Assembly (NCBI GenBank): GCA_030065235.1
Contig: JASJDC010000002.1
Span: forward strand, 334,001 to 398,000
From: Alphaproteobacteria bacterium
GTDB taxonomy: Bacteria > Pseudomonadota > Alphaproteobacteria > UBA8366 > Aestuariispiraceae
Direction: 5' to 3'
Length of the DNA: 64,000 bases
A model generated the notes under the pieces. The model was not told the DNA's origin. It ran no database searches and was given only the letters and a program-made list of their open reading frames with translations. Of this stretch, positions 9,382 through 18,017 are shown in pieces; position 1 is the first letter of the stretch, and every line of letters starts with the position of its first letter. A program made the position numbers and the translations under genes.

Positions 9382-10884
9382 CGCGACGCCTTTCTGTAGG
9401 GCGCGGGCGCGGCGGCGGCGGTAGGCGGGGAGGAAGATCAGCGTGGCGCCGATCACCAACAGGGCGAGCGTCATCGGGCGTTCGACCATGAAGGAAATCC
9501 CGTCGGTCAGGTTCACCGCACGGGCGAAATTATTCTCCAGCATGCCACCCAGAATGAAGCCGATCAGCAACGGCGCCAGCGGGTAATCGGCGAAGCGCAA
9601 GACGGTCGCGAACACGCCCAGCCCGACCAGGATCAGCAGTTCGGTGGCGTTGTTCTGGCCGATATAGGCCCCGATCATGGTGAAGAACAGGATGAAGGGG
9701 ATCAGGTAATTGCGCGGGATCGTCAGCAGTTTCGCGATATAGGGAATCAGCGGCAAGTTCAGGATCAGCAGCACGACATTGCCGATATACATCGAGATGA
9801 TTACGGCCCAGAAGATCGACGGATTGTCGATCATCAGCCGCGGCCCGGGCTGAACATTGAGCGCGATCAAGGCCCCCAGCAGGATTGCGGTCGTGCCCGA
9901 TCCTGGAATCCCCAATGTCAGCAATGGCACGAAGGACCCGGTGCAGGCGGCGTTGTTCGCCGTCTCCGGCGCCGCCAATCCTTTGACAGAGCCTTTGCCG
10001 AACGCGTCCTGATCCGCGCCTTTGGCGATGTTGCGCTCGACCGCATAGCCCAGGAAAGAAGCGATGGTCGCGCCCGCCCCCGGCATCACGCCGATCAGGA
10101 AGCCCTGGATCGACTGCCGGCCGACGACCGGGGCCATCGCCTTCGCCTCGTCTTTGGTAATGCGCAGGTTCTTGATCGCGCCGCTGTCCTTGGTAGCGCC
10201 TCGTTTGGGGTCAAGCACCAGATAGAGCGCCTCTGGCAAGGCGAAAAGCGCCATCGCCAGCGTGATGAAGCTGAAGCCCGTTTGCAGGTCCAACAGCCCC
10301 ATGGTGAAGCGCGGCGCATTGAAAAGGGCGGACTCGCCGACCGTCGCCATGATCAGGCCGACCACCGTCATCATCAGCGCCTTGATCACCTTGCCGGTGC
10401 CGGCGAAGGCGGCGATCGCCGACAGGCCGACGACCATCAGGGCGAAATACTCCGCCGAGTGGAACAGCAGCGCGACCGACGACAAGGCAGGCGCGAAGCC
10501 CATCAACAGGATGGCGCCCACCGTACCGCCGCAGAAAGAGGCGATGGCGGCGATGGTCAGCGCCTTGCCGGCCTTGCCCTGGCGCGCCATCGGATAGCCG
10601 TCGAACGAGGTCGCAACCGTGCCCGCGACTCCCGGCGCGTTGATCAGGATCGATGAGGTGGAGCCGCCGAAAATCGCGCCGTAATAGACGCCGGCCAGCA
10701 GAATCAGGGCGGCGGACGGGTCGCCGATCTTGATCGCCACCGGGATCATGATGGCGATGATCGACATCGGCCCCAGCCCCGGCAGCATGCCGATGAAGGT
10801 GCCCAACAGGCAGCCGGCGACGACCATCAACAGGTTCTGAAGAGAGAGCGCCGTCAGGACGCCGGCCATGATCCCTTCGAGCAT
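9370..10884 (-). CDS. tctA: Tripartite tricarboxylate transporter large permease TctA
   Basis: Large membrane subunit of a TTT importer, 504 residues with about 11-12 hydrophobic helices. The TctA signature GTFIGMLPGLGPMSIIAIMIP is at the N-terminus (core GMLPGLGP), and the second repeat has LIGVMPGAGATIASFLGYA, the duplicated substrate-pathway motif. It is last in the tctC-tctB-tctA order, 10 bp after the tctB stop. Its stop lies inside a 26-bp tandem duplication. It takes up a di- or tricarboxylate or a related acid; the ligand is set by TctC. Confidence 0.95.
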   Translation of the reverse strand: MLEGIMAGVLTALSLQNLLMVVAGCLLGTFIGMLPGLGPMSIIAIMIPVAIKIGDPSAALILLAGVYYGAIFGGSTSSILINAPGVAGTVATSFDGYPMARQGKAGKALTIAAIASFCGGTVGAILLMGFAPALSSVALLFHSAEYFALMVVGLSAIAAFAGTGKVIKALMMTVVGLIMATVGESALFNAPRFTMGLLDLQTGFSFITLAMALFALPEALYLVLDPKRGATKDSGAIKNLRITKDEAKAMAPVVGRQSIQGFLIGVMPGAGATIASFLGYAVERNIAKGADQDAFGKGSVKGLAAPETANNAACTGSFVPLLTLGIPGSGTTAILLGALIALNVQPGPRLMIDNPSIFWAVIISMYIGNVVLLILNLPLIPYIAKLLTIPRNYLIPFILFFTMIGAYIGQNNATELLILVGLGVFATVLRFADYPLAPLLIGFILGGMLENNFARAVNLTDGISFMVERPMTLALLVIGATLIFLPAYRRRRARALQKGVAQGD

Positions 10885-10894
10885 CGCCCCGCCC

Positions 10895-11377
10895 CTAGGT
10901 CAGGAACGCCGGCAAGGGGCGCAGATAGATGCCCAACGCCACCTGCACCAGATACCAGACCAGACCGGCGCCCAGAAGCGCGGCGGGGATCATGATATGC
11001 AGCTTCCGCTCACCCAGGATCCAGCCGGTCCCGACCAGGAACAGCACCGTGGCGCCGACGAACCCGACCGGCCGCAACGCCAGCGCATAGAGCGTCATCG
11101 CCGCGATCAGCGCCAAGGCCTGGCCAAGTTTGTATTCCTTGAACTTGGCGAAGTCGATCGAGCCCAACACAACGCCGTCCGCATCCGGCTTCGGCTTGGG
11201 GCTGATCAGGATCAGAAAGGACAGGATCACGCCGATCACCCCCAGCGCAATCGGCAATGTGTTCGGCAGGAAGGGCAGGTTCCGCTCGAACGGCAGCAAA
11301 CGGTAGGTGAAGGCCGCGTAGCTATAGACCAGGCAGCCGACCATGAAGAAGGCCGCGATCCATTTGTCGAGCGCCAT
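10895..11377 (-). CDS. tctB: Tripartite tricarboxylate transporter small permease TctB
   Basis: Small membrane subunit of the TTT importer, 160 residues with four hydrophobic helices. It starts MALDKWIAAFFMVGCLVYSY and has a conserved LPIALGVIGVILSFLIL helix. Family members are poorly conserved, so the call rests on size, topology and position between tctC and tctA. A terminator-like hairpin lies between it and tctC. Confidence 0.9.
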   Translation of the reverse strand: MALDKWIAAFFMVGCLVYSYAAFTYRLLPFERNLPFLPNTLPIALGVIGVILSFLILISPKPKPDADGVVLGSIDFAKFKEYKLGQALALIAAMTLYALALRPVGFVGATVLFLVGTGWILGERKLHIMIPAALLGAGLVWYLVQVALGIYLRPLPAFLT

Positions 11378-11420
11378 CGTCTTTCCCCCTGCGACCGTTT
11401 CGAGGCAACCGTCAGCTGAA

Positions 11421-11455
11421 ACGAAAACCGGCCGAAACCTTCAGGTTCCGGCCGG
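11421..11455 (-). terminator. Hairpin with T-run between tctC and tctB
   Basis: Read on the minus strand, CCGGCCGGAACC, a TGAA loop and GGTTTCGGCCGG (one mismatch) are followed by TTTTCGT. The position, 14 bp after the tctC stop, matches an intrinsic terminator or attenuator that favours the binding protein over the two membrane genes. Confidence 0.85.
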
Positions 11456-11469
11456 CGTCTCGAGGCGTC

Positions 11470-12465
11470 CTAGAGGAAGCCCAGCTTCTTCATCAAATCA
11501 CCGATTTCCTGTTCCTGCTTGACCAGGAAGGCTTCGAAATCGGGGCCGGAATTATGGATGTTCACCCAGCCGTTTCGGGCCCGCACCTCTTCCCATTCCG
11601 GCGTGTCATACATCGCCGCCAAGGTCGCGCGATAGGCCTCCGCCTTCTCTTCCGGCAGGCCCGGGGCGGCGAAGAAGCCGCGCCAATTGACGAACTCAGT
11701 GTCGACGCCCTGCTCTTTCAAGGTCATCGCGTCCGGATAGGCCGACACCCGATCGGCCGAGGTGACGCCGATGATCTTGACCTCGCCGGCCTGGGCCATG
11801 CCGACCGCTTCCGAGAAGCCGGTCGAAAGCGCTTTGATCTCGCCCGAGAGCAGGGCCGCCATCGCCTTGCCGCCCGCGTCATAGGGGATATATTTCACCG
11901 CCGTCGGGTCTTCGCCCGCCGCCTGCATCGCCATCGCCGCGACCAGATGGTCCATGCCGCCCGGCACCGACCCGCCGCCGATGGCGACATCGCGCGGATT
12001 GGCCTTATAGGCCGCCAGCAGATCGCCGAAGGAATTAATCTCGCTATCCTTGTTCACGACAAAGGCCGCGTAGTCGCCGATCGTGCCGGCGATCAGGGTC
12101 AGGTCGCGGAAGTTCTGCGGAAACACGCCGGTCAGCGAGCGAATCACGATCGGCGTCGAGTTGACCATCAGGGTCCCCTCGTTCGATTTCGCATTCTCGA
12201 TCAGGAAGCCGATGGCCTTGCCGCCGCCGCCGCCCGACATGTTCTCGTAGGACGCCGAGCCGACCAGACCGGACTTGGTCAGCGCCTCGCCCGTGCCGCG
12301 CGCCGTGCCGTCCCATCCGCCGCCGGCGCCGCCGGGGATCAGAAAATGGATCGACTCGATCTTGTGATTGTCAGCCAAGGCCGCGCCGCTCATCGACGCC
12401 GCACCCAACGCCGCGCCAAGGGTCGCGGCGGTCAAGGCGTGTTTCGTGGTTCTCAGAAAACTCAT
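11470..12465 (-). CDS. tctC: Tripartite tricarboxylate transporter binding protein TctC
   Basis: Periplasmic binding protein of 331 residues. A signal peptide (about 31 residues, cleaved near AALA-DN) precedes a Bug/TctC fold: IHFLIPGGAGGGWDGTARG forms the first ligand loop, with DVAIGGGSVPGGMDH further on. GGAGGAG lies 3-4 nt before the ATG, a strong ribosome site. It leads tctCBA. The promoter must lie in the 160-bp gap up to 12625. The ligand is unknown; family members bind citrate, tartrate, nicotinate, terephthalate and others. Confidence 0.94.
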   Translation of the reverse strand: MSFLRTTKHALTAATLGAALGAASMSGAALADNHKIESIHFLIPGGAGGGWDGTARGTGEALTKSGLVGSASYENMSGGGGGKAIGFLIENAKSNEGTLMVNSTPIVIRSLTGVFPQNFRDLTLIAGTIGDYAAFVVNKDSEINSFGDLLAAYKANPRDVAIGGGSVPGGMDHLVAAMAMQAAGEDPTAVKYIPYDAGGKAMAALLSGEIKALSTGFSEAVGMAQAGEVKIIGVTSADRVSAYPDAMTLKEQGVDTEFVNWRGFFAAPGLPEEKAEAYRATLAAMYDTPEWEEVRARNGWVNIHNSGPDFEAFLVKQEQEIGDLMKKLGFL

Positions 12466-12625
12466 GAACTCCTCCCAGAGTGTTTTGGCCCAGAGTGAAT
12501 TGGCTTTGCGCCGTTATAGCGTTTCGGTCGGCCCAAGGCGTCTGACGCGCCTCTCATTTCCGGCCATGCAGATAGCCTGCGGTCTTTAGAGGCCGAAGAC
12601 AATACCCAATGGCGCACGGTGGCTG

Positions 12626-13480
12626 TCAGGCCGGAACGCGCCGACGGCAGATCGCGACGAAAATCAGGGCGATGGGGAACATGATCAGGCTGTAGGTCGC
12701 CGCCGGCACCGTCGCCAGACCGCCGCCGAACAGGACCGTCGCCACGGCGATCGCCAAGGTGCCGTTCTGAAGCCCGCATTCGACCGTGATGGCGATGCGT
12801 TGTTTCGGTCCCGACGCGAGAAATGCGGCGATGACATAGGCGAGCGTCATCATAACGACATTCAGAGTCAGGGTGATCAGTCCCGCCTGCGCGAAATAGG
12901 CGACGATATTGTCTCGTTGCCCAATGATTGCGCCTAACAGCACCAAGGCGAAGAGAACCATCGCGGCGATGCGCGCCTTAGGCTCGAACGACGCGCTGAA
13001 ATGCGGCGCAAACCGTCGCACCGCCATGCCCAACAGAACCGGGATCGTGACGATCAGGAAGACGCTGACCGCGGTGCGCGCGACCGACACATCCCCCGCG
13101 TCGCCGCCGATGAAATACTCATAGGCGAAGACGACAATCAGCGGGATGGTCAGAACGCAAACAAGACTGATCACGGCGGTCAGCGAGACCGACAAGGCCA
13201 CATCGCCGCGCCCAAACGCTGTCAGGATGTTCGAGGTGGCGCCGCCCGGCGCGGCCGCAATAATCATCACGCCCAAGGCGATCTCCGGCGGGACGGACCA
13301 GATCGACAGCAGCCCGAAAGCGACAAGCGGCAAGAGGATCAGCTGCGACGCAGCGCCGACGATGAAATCGCGCGGCTGTCGGGCGATCCGCGCGAAATCC
13401 GCTCCGGTCAGACCCAGCCCCAGCGAAAACATGATGAAGGCCAGCGCCAGAGGCAGAATGACGTCGAAGACCAGTCCCAT
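12626..13480 (-). CDS. Bile acid:sodium symporter (BASS) family transporter
   Basis: Sodium-coupled organic anion carrier of 284 residues with about nine hydrophobic helices, starting MGLVFDVILPLALAFIMFSL. It contains the family block AAAPGGATSNILTAFGRGD near residues 75-95, and the ECGLQNGTLAIAVA motif (Glu and Gln of the sodium sites) near 235-250. Despite the family name, bacterial members move pantoate, pyruvate-like acids or thiamine pieces. It lies upstream of tctC on the same strand but with a 160-bp gap, so joint transcription is not certain. Confidence 0.9.
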   Translation of the reverse strand: MGLVFDVILPLALAFIMFSLGLGLTGADFARIARQPRDFIVGAASQLILLPLVAFGLLSIWSVPPEIALGVMIIAAAPGGATSNILTAFGRGDVALSVSLTAVISLVCVLTIPLIVVFAYEYFIGGDAGDVSVARTAVSVFLIVTIPVLLGMAVRRFAPHFSASFEPKARIAAMVLFALVLLGAIIGQRDNIVAYFAQAGLITLTLNVVMMTLAYVIAAFLASGPKQRIAITVECGLQNGTLAIAVATVLFGGGLATVPAATYSLIMFPIALIFVAICRRRVPA

Positions 13481-13504
13481 CGTTTCTCCTTCCCGCCCGC
13501 GCCG

Positions 13505-14461
13505 CTAAAGAACGCGCACCCGAAAGCCGGCGCGCGGGAAATGGACGCCGACCGCTCCCAGATCGGGTGTCGCACGGGTGATCGAAATCCGGTCCGGCGC
13601 GACGCCGCTGACCACGCCCTCGACCGATTGCTCGCCGCTGTCGAGATCGGGCGTGACCGTCACAGTCATGCCGGGTTTCAGGCCCTGCGGATCGTTCGGG
13701 TCGTCGATCCTCTCAGAGAGCGGCTCACAGGCTTTGGCGCGGGCCAAGGCGTCCTCGGCCGCCATTGGGCTGGGATCGCCATGACCTAGCTCGGCGACCC
13801 GCGCCATCCAGCCGGCAAGGTTGGTGAACTCTTGCAGGAAACGCGCGCCGATTTCAGTTCGGCCGCCGATAAACCACAGGACATGATAGAATTGTGCGTC
13901 GATCGCCGCCGGCCGGGCGCCGGTCAGGAAAGCGCGGCCGTCGCCCAACATGCTTTCGAGCCAGCTGAGCGGCGCGCGCAACTGCGCTAAAAGATGCGGC
14001 AGGGCGGCGTTCGCCTGTTGCAAACCCACCGCCCAGTCGGGCCCGAGATAGAGCTTGCCGCGATCCTCCGCGAAGGCCGGGTCCAGCTTATCCGGATCGG
14101 ATCCCAGCACGATCTTGACGCCGAGATCGAACAAAGCGCCGTCGGTCCAGCGGCTTAGGATCTGCATCAGGCCGGTATCGTCAGCCGGAAACAGGCTCGG
14201 CGCGCGATCCGAGCCGGGGTGTCGGCGTTCAAGCTCCTGCAGGATGCAGTGGCTGTCGCAGTAGATGTCGGCGCCGATCTGCATTACCGGCGTCCGGCGA
14301 TAACCGCCGGTCATCGGCGTCAATAGCGGCTTGGGCGGCAGCCGCGGAATCTCGACCGACCGCCAGGCCAGCCCCTTGATCCCCAGAGCCACGCGCGCCT
14401 TTTCGGCCACCGGCGATTGCGGATAATTATGCAGGATGATTTCGGTGTTCGCGTCGCTCAT
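13505..14461 (-). CDS. Glutathione S-transferase family protein with extra C-terminal domain
   Basis: Probable GST-fold protein of 318 residues. A thioredoxin-like domain covers residues 1-85 (LHNYPQSPVAEKARVALGIK, with ILQELERR helix), followed by the usual helical domain to about residue 235. About 75 further residues (from DDPNDPQGLKPGM) are predicted beta-rich and are not part of a standard GST. The glutathione-contacting Ser/Tyr is plausible at YPQSP. It lies between BASS and a DUF4239 protein on the same strand. The substrate is unknown. Confidence 0.8.
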   Translation of the reverse strand: MSDANTEIILHNYPQSPVAEKARVALGIKGLAWRSVEIPRLPPKPLLTPMTGGYRRTPVMQIGADIYCDSHCILQELERRHPGSDRAPSLFPADDTGLMQILSRWTDGALFDLGVKIVLGSDPDKLDPAFAEDRGKLYLGPDWAVGLQQANAALPHLLAQLRAPLSWLESMLGDGRAFLTGARPAAIDAQFYHVLWFIGGRTEIGARFLQEFTNLAGWMARVAELGHGDPSPMAAEDALARAKACEPLSERIDDPNDPQGLKPGMTVTVTPDLDSGEQSVEGVVSGVAPDRISITRATPDLGAVGVHFPRAGFRVRVL

Positions 14462-14496
14462 GGCTCCCCCTTATTATAAGGCCGCACAATGCAGGC

Positions 14497-15315
14497 TCAG
14501 TTCGGCGGGCGCGCTTCCAGATCCGCAACAATGGCGTCCGCGGCGTCGATCATGGGCTGCTGGTTCACCACGAAGAATCCCCCACGCGGGCGATCAAGAT
14601 CGATTACGAGGCCGAACACCATCGTATAGGTCAGGACAAGAAGCGCGCTCGGAATGAAAAAACGCCCGACGGCGAGCGCAAGGTGATAGCCGATCACGAA
14701 CAAAGCAAGGATGGAAAGGCCGGCGAGGGTGATAAAAACGAGGTCGGGGATTCTCAGCTTTCGGATCGTATGAACGCGTTCGGCATGGAGGTCGATCACG
14801 TCATTCAGCGACTGGATATAGATCGATACGATCGGGGTTGGCGCCAGGCTGGCCGCGGCGGCGGCCTCGGCCCACAGCGCCCCATGCATGGCTTCCTCTT
14901 CGACAAGCTTGTCGCGCCGACCCGCCGCTGTTTCATCGACCTGGTGGCGCCGCGCCGCGTAGTCTCCGAGCAAACGGCGGCTGGTCGAGGCGTGCGGTTC
15001 CGGCAGCAAACCGGCGCGGAGATAGGCGGTGCCCACGGCATTGGCGTCCTGGATAACCAAAGACCGCCGATGTTCATATTGCCCGCCGGCGATGCCGAAA
15101 GTGAAGGCGAGGATAAACCCGATCAGGGCGAGCATGCCGCCGAGCGCGGTGGCGCCCGGCGCGGATTTCGATTCCAGTATCCCTTTCCGGTCGCTGTCCT
15201 TCGCGGCCTCGCCGAATCGGAAGCCGGCGACGGCAGACAACGAGAGCGCCACGAACAGGATGGCGTAGACGCTCCAATAGGGAAGCACATCGAGGAAGTT
15301 CTGATCCATGGACAC
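14497..15315 (-). CDS. DUF4239-type (bestrophin-like) membrane protein
   Basis: Integral membrane protein of 272 residues. There are two hydrophobic helices near residues 15-35 and 58-80 and a pair near 190-235. A long soluble loop between the pairs carries HRRSLVIQDANAVGTAYLR. The C-terminal VIDLDRPRGGFFVVNQQPM block is typical of DUF4239 proteins, which are remotely related to bestrophin-like channels. No function is established. It precedes the GST gene on the same strand with 35 bp between them, which contains a small CTTATTATAAGG palindrome. Confidence 0.75.
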   Translation of the reverse strand: MSMDQNFLDVLPYWSVYAILFVALSLSAVAGFRFGEAAKDSDRKGILESKSAPGATALGGMLALIGFILAFTFGIAGGQYEHRRSLVIQDANAVGTAYLRAGLLPEPHASTSRRLLGDYAARRHQVDETAAGRRDKLVEEEAMHGALWAEAAAAASLAPTPIVSIYIQSLNDVIDLHAERVHTIRKLRIPDLVFITLAGLSILALFVIGYHLALAVGRFFIPSALLVLTYTMVFGLVIDLDRPRGGFFVVNQQPMIDAADAIVADLEARPPN

Positions 15316-15418
15316 CGGCCTTGAGGAATAACGGCGCTATAGGAGCAGACCCGCCCGACTGCGATCATTGACGCACCGCAATGCCGGGATCGGGCGGCTC
15401 ATTCTCGACAACGCGCGG

Positions 15419-17968
15419 TCATTCTGGCTTTCGCGCTTCCGCGTCGGCGGACAATCTTTCAGGCGCCGGTTCGACCGTGCCGTCATCCGTCGACCAGGCC
15501 GTCGATCCTCGGGGCGGGTAGTCGAGCGTGCCTTCCAGATCGTCCATGGTCCTCTCGGCGAGGCGGGGAAAGGGCATCTGGTTCGCCTCCCGCCAGGCCG
15601 CGACCTCCGCTTCGGCGGCGGCGGTGCGCTCCGCATCGGGCGCCGGGTCGCGGGTCAAATACAGAGTCTGCGAGGGGAAGGCGTAGCCGACGCCGGACGC
15701 CTCGACCAGATCGTCGATCCGCAGGAACACATCCTCACGCAACGCATGGAACTCGTTCCAATCCCGCGTCAGCGCATAAATCCGCAGATTGACGTCGCGC
15801 GAAGAGGCGCCGGGGCCGGCATAGCGCACGCGCACCGTCTCGCGATCGATCTTCGGATGGGCGTGCAGCATCCGGCGGATATTGGCCAGCAGATGGCGGA
15901 GTTGATCCGGTGTAGTCTCATAACGCAACCCTAGCGTGGCGGTGATCAGCATCCGGTCGCAATGCGCCCAGTTCACGATATCCATATCGGCGAGGCGCGA
16001 GTTCGGCAGCGAGATCAGCGTCCGGTCCAGGGCGCGGATCCGGGTCGACCGCACGCCGATGGACTCGATCGTGCCGCGCATGTCGCCGATGGTGCAGAAA
16101 TCGCCGATCTGAAGCGGCCGGTCGGTATGCAGGATCAAGCCGCCGATCAGGTTCTCCAAGGTCGGCCGAATGGCGAGCGCGACCGCCAGGCCGCCGACGC
16201 CGAGACCAGCGATCAAGGGCACCGCGTCGACGCCGATATCGCGCAGCCCGGCGACAACGACCACCATGGCGACGACGACGGCGGTAAAGCCGCAGAGGAT
16301 CTGCGTCAGACTCGCGTCGATTCCCGTCCCTGGGCCCGTCCCTGGCCCCGACCCCGGCCGCCGGCGCAAGTTGGTGATCAGCGCCGCGACCGCCATGAAG
16401 AGCTGCCAAATCAGCCAGGCGGTGAGCGCGAGAACAACGACCCGGTTCCCGGCCACGAACCAGGAGCGCGGACCGCGGGTGATGTTCAAGGTTTGGTCGA
16501 CGAAGACCTCGATCGCCACGAAAATGCCGATCGCCAAGAGCGGGATCAGGATCAAGAGCCCGGCCCGGAGAACCTCCGCCCGACCACGCGCTATCCGGGT
16601 GATGGCGCCGTTTAAAGCAAGAGCAGCCGCCACGCCGACGACAATCGCCAAGCCCAGACCGATCCATTGCCAGATGGTCTGACCGCCGCGCAGTTGTTTC
16701 GTCCAATCGGGGAGTTGAAGAACAAGAGGACCAATCACACTGGCGCTCGGCACCAGACTGCCGGGCGTTGAAATGTAGAAATCGTAAAAGCCCGGCGAGA
16801 TCGCGTCATCGCCGCCATATTCCCAATCGCTGCGCAGGACGGATCGTTCCGTATTATAGGGCAGATCCCCGAGACGGTCGAACGTCCCCGGCAGGGTCTC
16901 CACTGTCCGAGGGTCGAAGACGAAGGCGCCGGCCCTGTCTCCTTCCAGAACCCGAAAGATCTTGATCGGCAGTCCGGGAAACCGCCAAACGAACGGCGCG
17001 CTTGCATCCACGGCACGCCGCACCGCCGGCTCATTCGGAATCTCCGTCACCAAGGGGAGCGCGACGCGATCCAGTACTTCTTTGAGCATCAGCGCCGCTT
17101 CGATCCGAAGGTCGCGGCGTTCGGACGCCGGCACGCGGCTCATATCGAAGGCCGATGCGGCGCGCAGAAGATGCGCCGTCGCGGCAACTTCCGCGGTGCG
17201 GGCCTCTTCAAGCGAGATCGTGGGCGGCGTCGCGGTCAGCGCCGCTTCGGCCTCCGTCGCGATTCGATAGGCGATATTGGCGTGCCGCAGAAAGCCCGTA
17301 AAAGTGCTGCGCGGGCTTGACGTGTCGAGCCGGCTCAGCCGGTCCTCCAATTGCGATTGAGCGCGGGCGAAAATCCCCTGAGAGCCCGACTCCCAATCCT
17401 CCAGGATCGGTCGGGCGCCGGGCCGATAGGGCAGTTGGCGCACCCGTCTATAAGTCTGGGGCAGTTCGGCCACGCTGCCCGCGGTGAAGATATACTCGCC
17501 GGTTTGCGGACCCTCGGCCACTCGTCCGATGCGCAAGCGCGTGCCGGGGATCGTCCAGACCTCGAGGCCTGCTTCCGCTTCCGCACGACCTGGAATCTCA
17601 GACCAGGGCGGCAGTTCTATGCGATCCAGAACCTCACGCAGAAGCAGAATGCGCCGGACCTGCTCCACCGGTTCCACACCGCTTTCGGTCGCCGCGAAAT
17701 CCAGGACCTCCCGGATGCCCGTCAGCATCACATAGACGCGGTCTGTCGCGCCTTCTCGCCGCCAGATATCGATCGCCTCGGCCGACAGGTCCAGAAAGCT
17801 GCGCAACGTGGCGCGCGGACTGGACGCATCCGCGATCAGAAGCGGGTTCTCGCCGAGCGTGGAATCCGTCTGCGCGAGGGCGTGAGGCGGCTGAACCCAG
17901 GCGACGCCCAGCAGAATGACAACGGCGAACGCGACACGGGCGCCAGACTGAGACCACCGACCGATCAT
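15419..17968 (-). CDS. Large MscS-family mechanosensitive channel
   Basis: 849-residue MscS-like channel. A signal peptide of about 33 residues precedes a periplasmic region of about 400 residues containing two similar halves (RATLRSFLDLSAEAIDIWRR and RSTFTGFLRHANIAYRIATE), which look like an internal duplication. Four or five membrane helices follow from about residue 440. The pore helix and beta domain contain GLGVGGLAVALAIRPTLENL, the RPLQIGDFCTIGD start of the beta domain and ISLPNSRLADMDIVNW. Such long MscS homologues gate on membrane tension. A proline- and glycine-rich GSGPGTGPGTG linker lies at about 555-565. Confidence 0.9.
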   Translation of the reverse strand: MIGRWSQSGARVAFAVVILLGVAWVQPPHALAQTDSTLGENPLLIADASSPRATLRSFLDLSAEAIDIWRREGATDRVYVMLTGIREVLDFAATESGVEPVEQVRRILLLREVLDRIELPPWSEIPGRAEAEAGLEVWTIPGTRLRIGRVAEGPQTGEYIFTAGSVAELPQTYRRVRQLPYRPGARPILEDWESGSQGIFARAQSQLEDRLSRLDTSSPRSTFTGFLRHANIAYRIATEAEAALTATPPTISLEEARTAEVAATAHLLRAASAFDMSRVPASERRDLRIEAALMLKEVLDRVALPLVTEIPNEPAVRRAVDASAPFVWRFPGLPIKIFRVLEGDRAGAFVFDPRTVETLPGTFDRLGDLPYNTERSVLRSDWEYGGDDAISPGFYDFYISTPGSLVPSASVIGPLVLQLPDWTKQLRGGQTIWQWIGLGLAIVVGVAAALALNGAITRIARGRAEVLRAGLLILIPLLAIGIFVAIEVFVDQTLNITRGPRSWFVAGNRVVVLALTAWLIWQLFMAVAALITNLRRRPGSGPGTGPGTGIDASLTQILCGFTAVVVAMVVVVAGLRDIGVDAVPLIAGLGVGGLAVALAIRPTLENLIGGLILHTDRPLQIGDFCTIGDMRGTIESIGVRSTRIRALDRTLISLPNSRLADMDIVNWAHCDRMLITATLGLRYETTPDQLRHLLANIRRMLHAHPKIDRETVRVRYAGPGASSRDVNLRIYALTRDWNEFHALREDVFLRIDDLVEASGVGYAFPSQTLYLTRDPAPDAERTAAAEAEVAAWREANQMPFPRLAERTMDDLEGTLDYPPRGSTAWSTDDGTVEPAPERLSADAEARKPE

Positions 17969-18017
17969 GTTTCCCCTTCCCCCGAGATTCGGACCAGACG
18001 TCCTTCCCGTATCCCTT

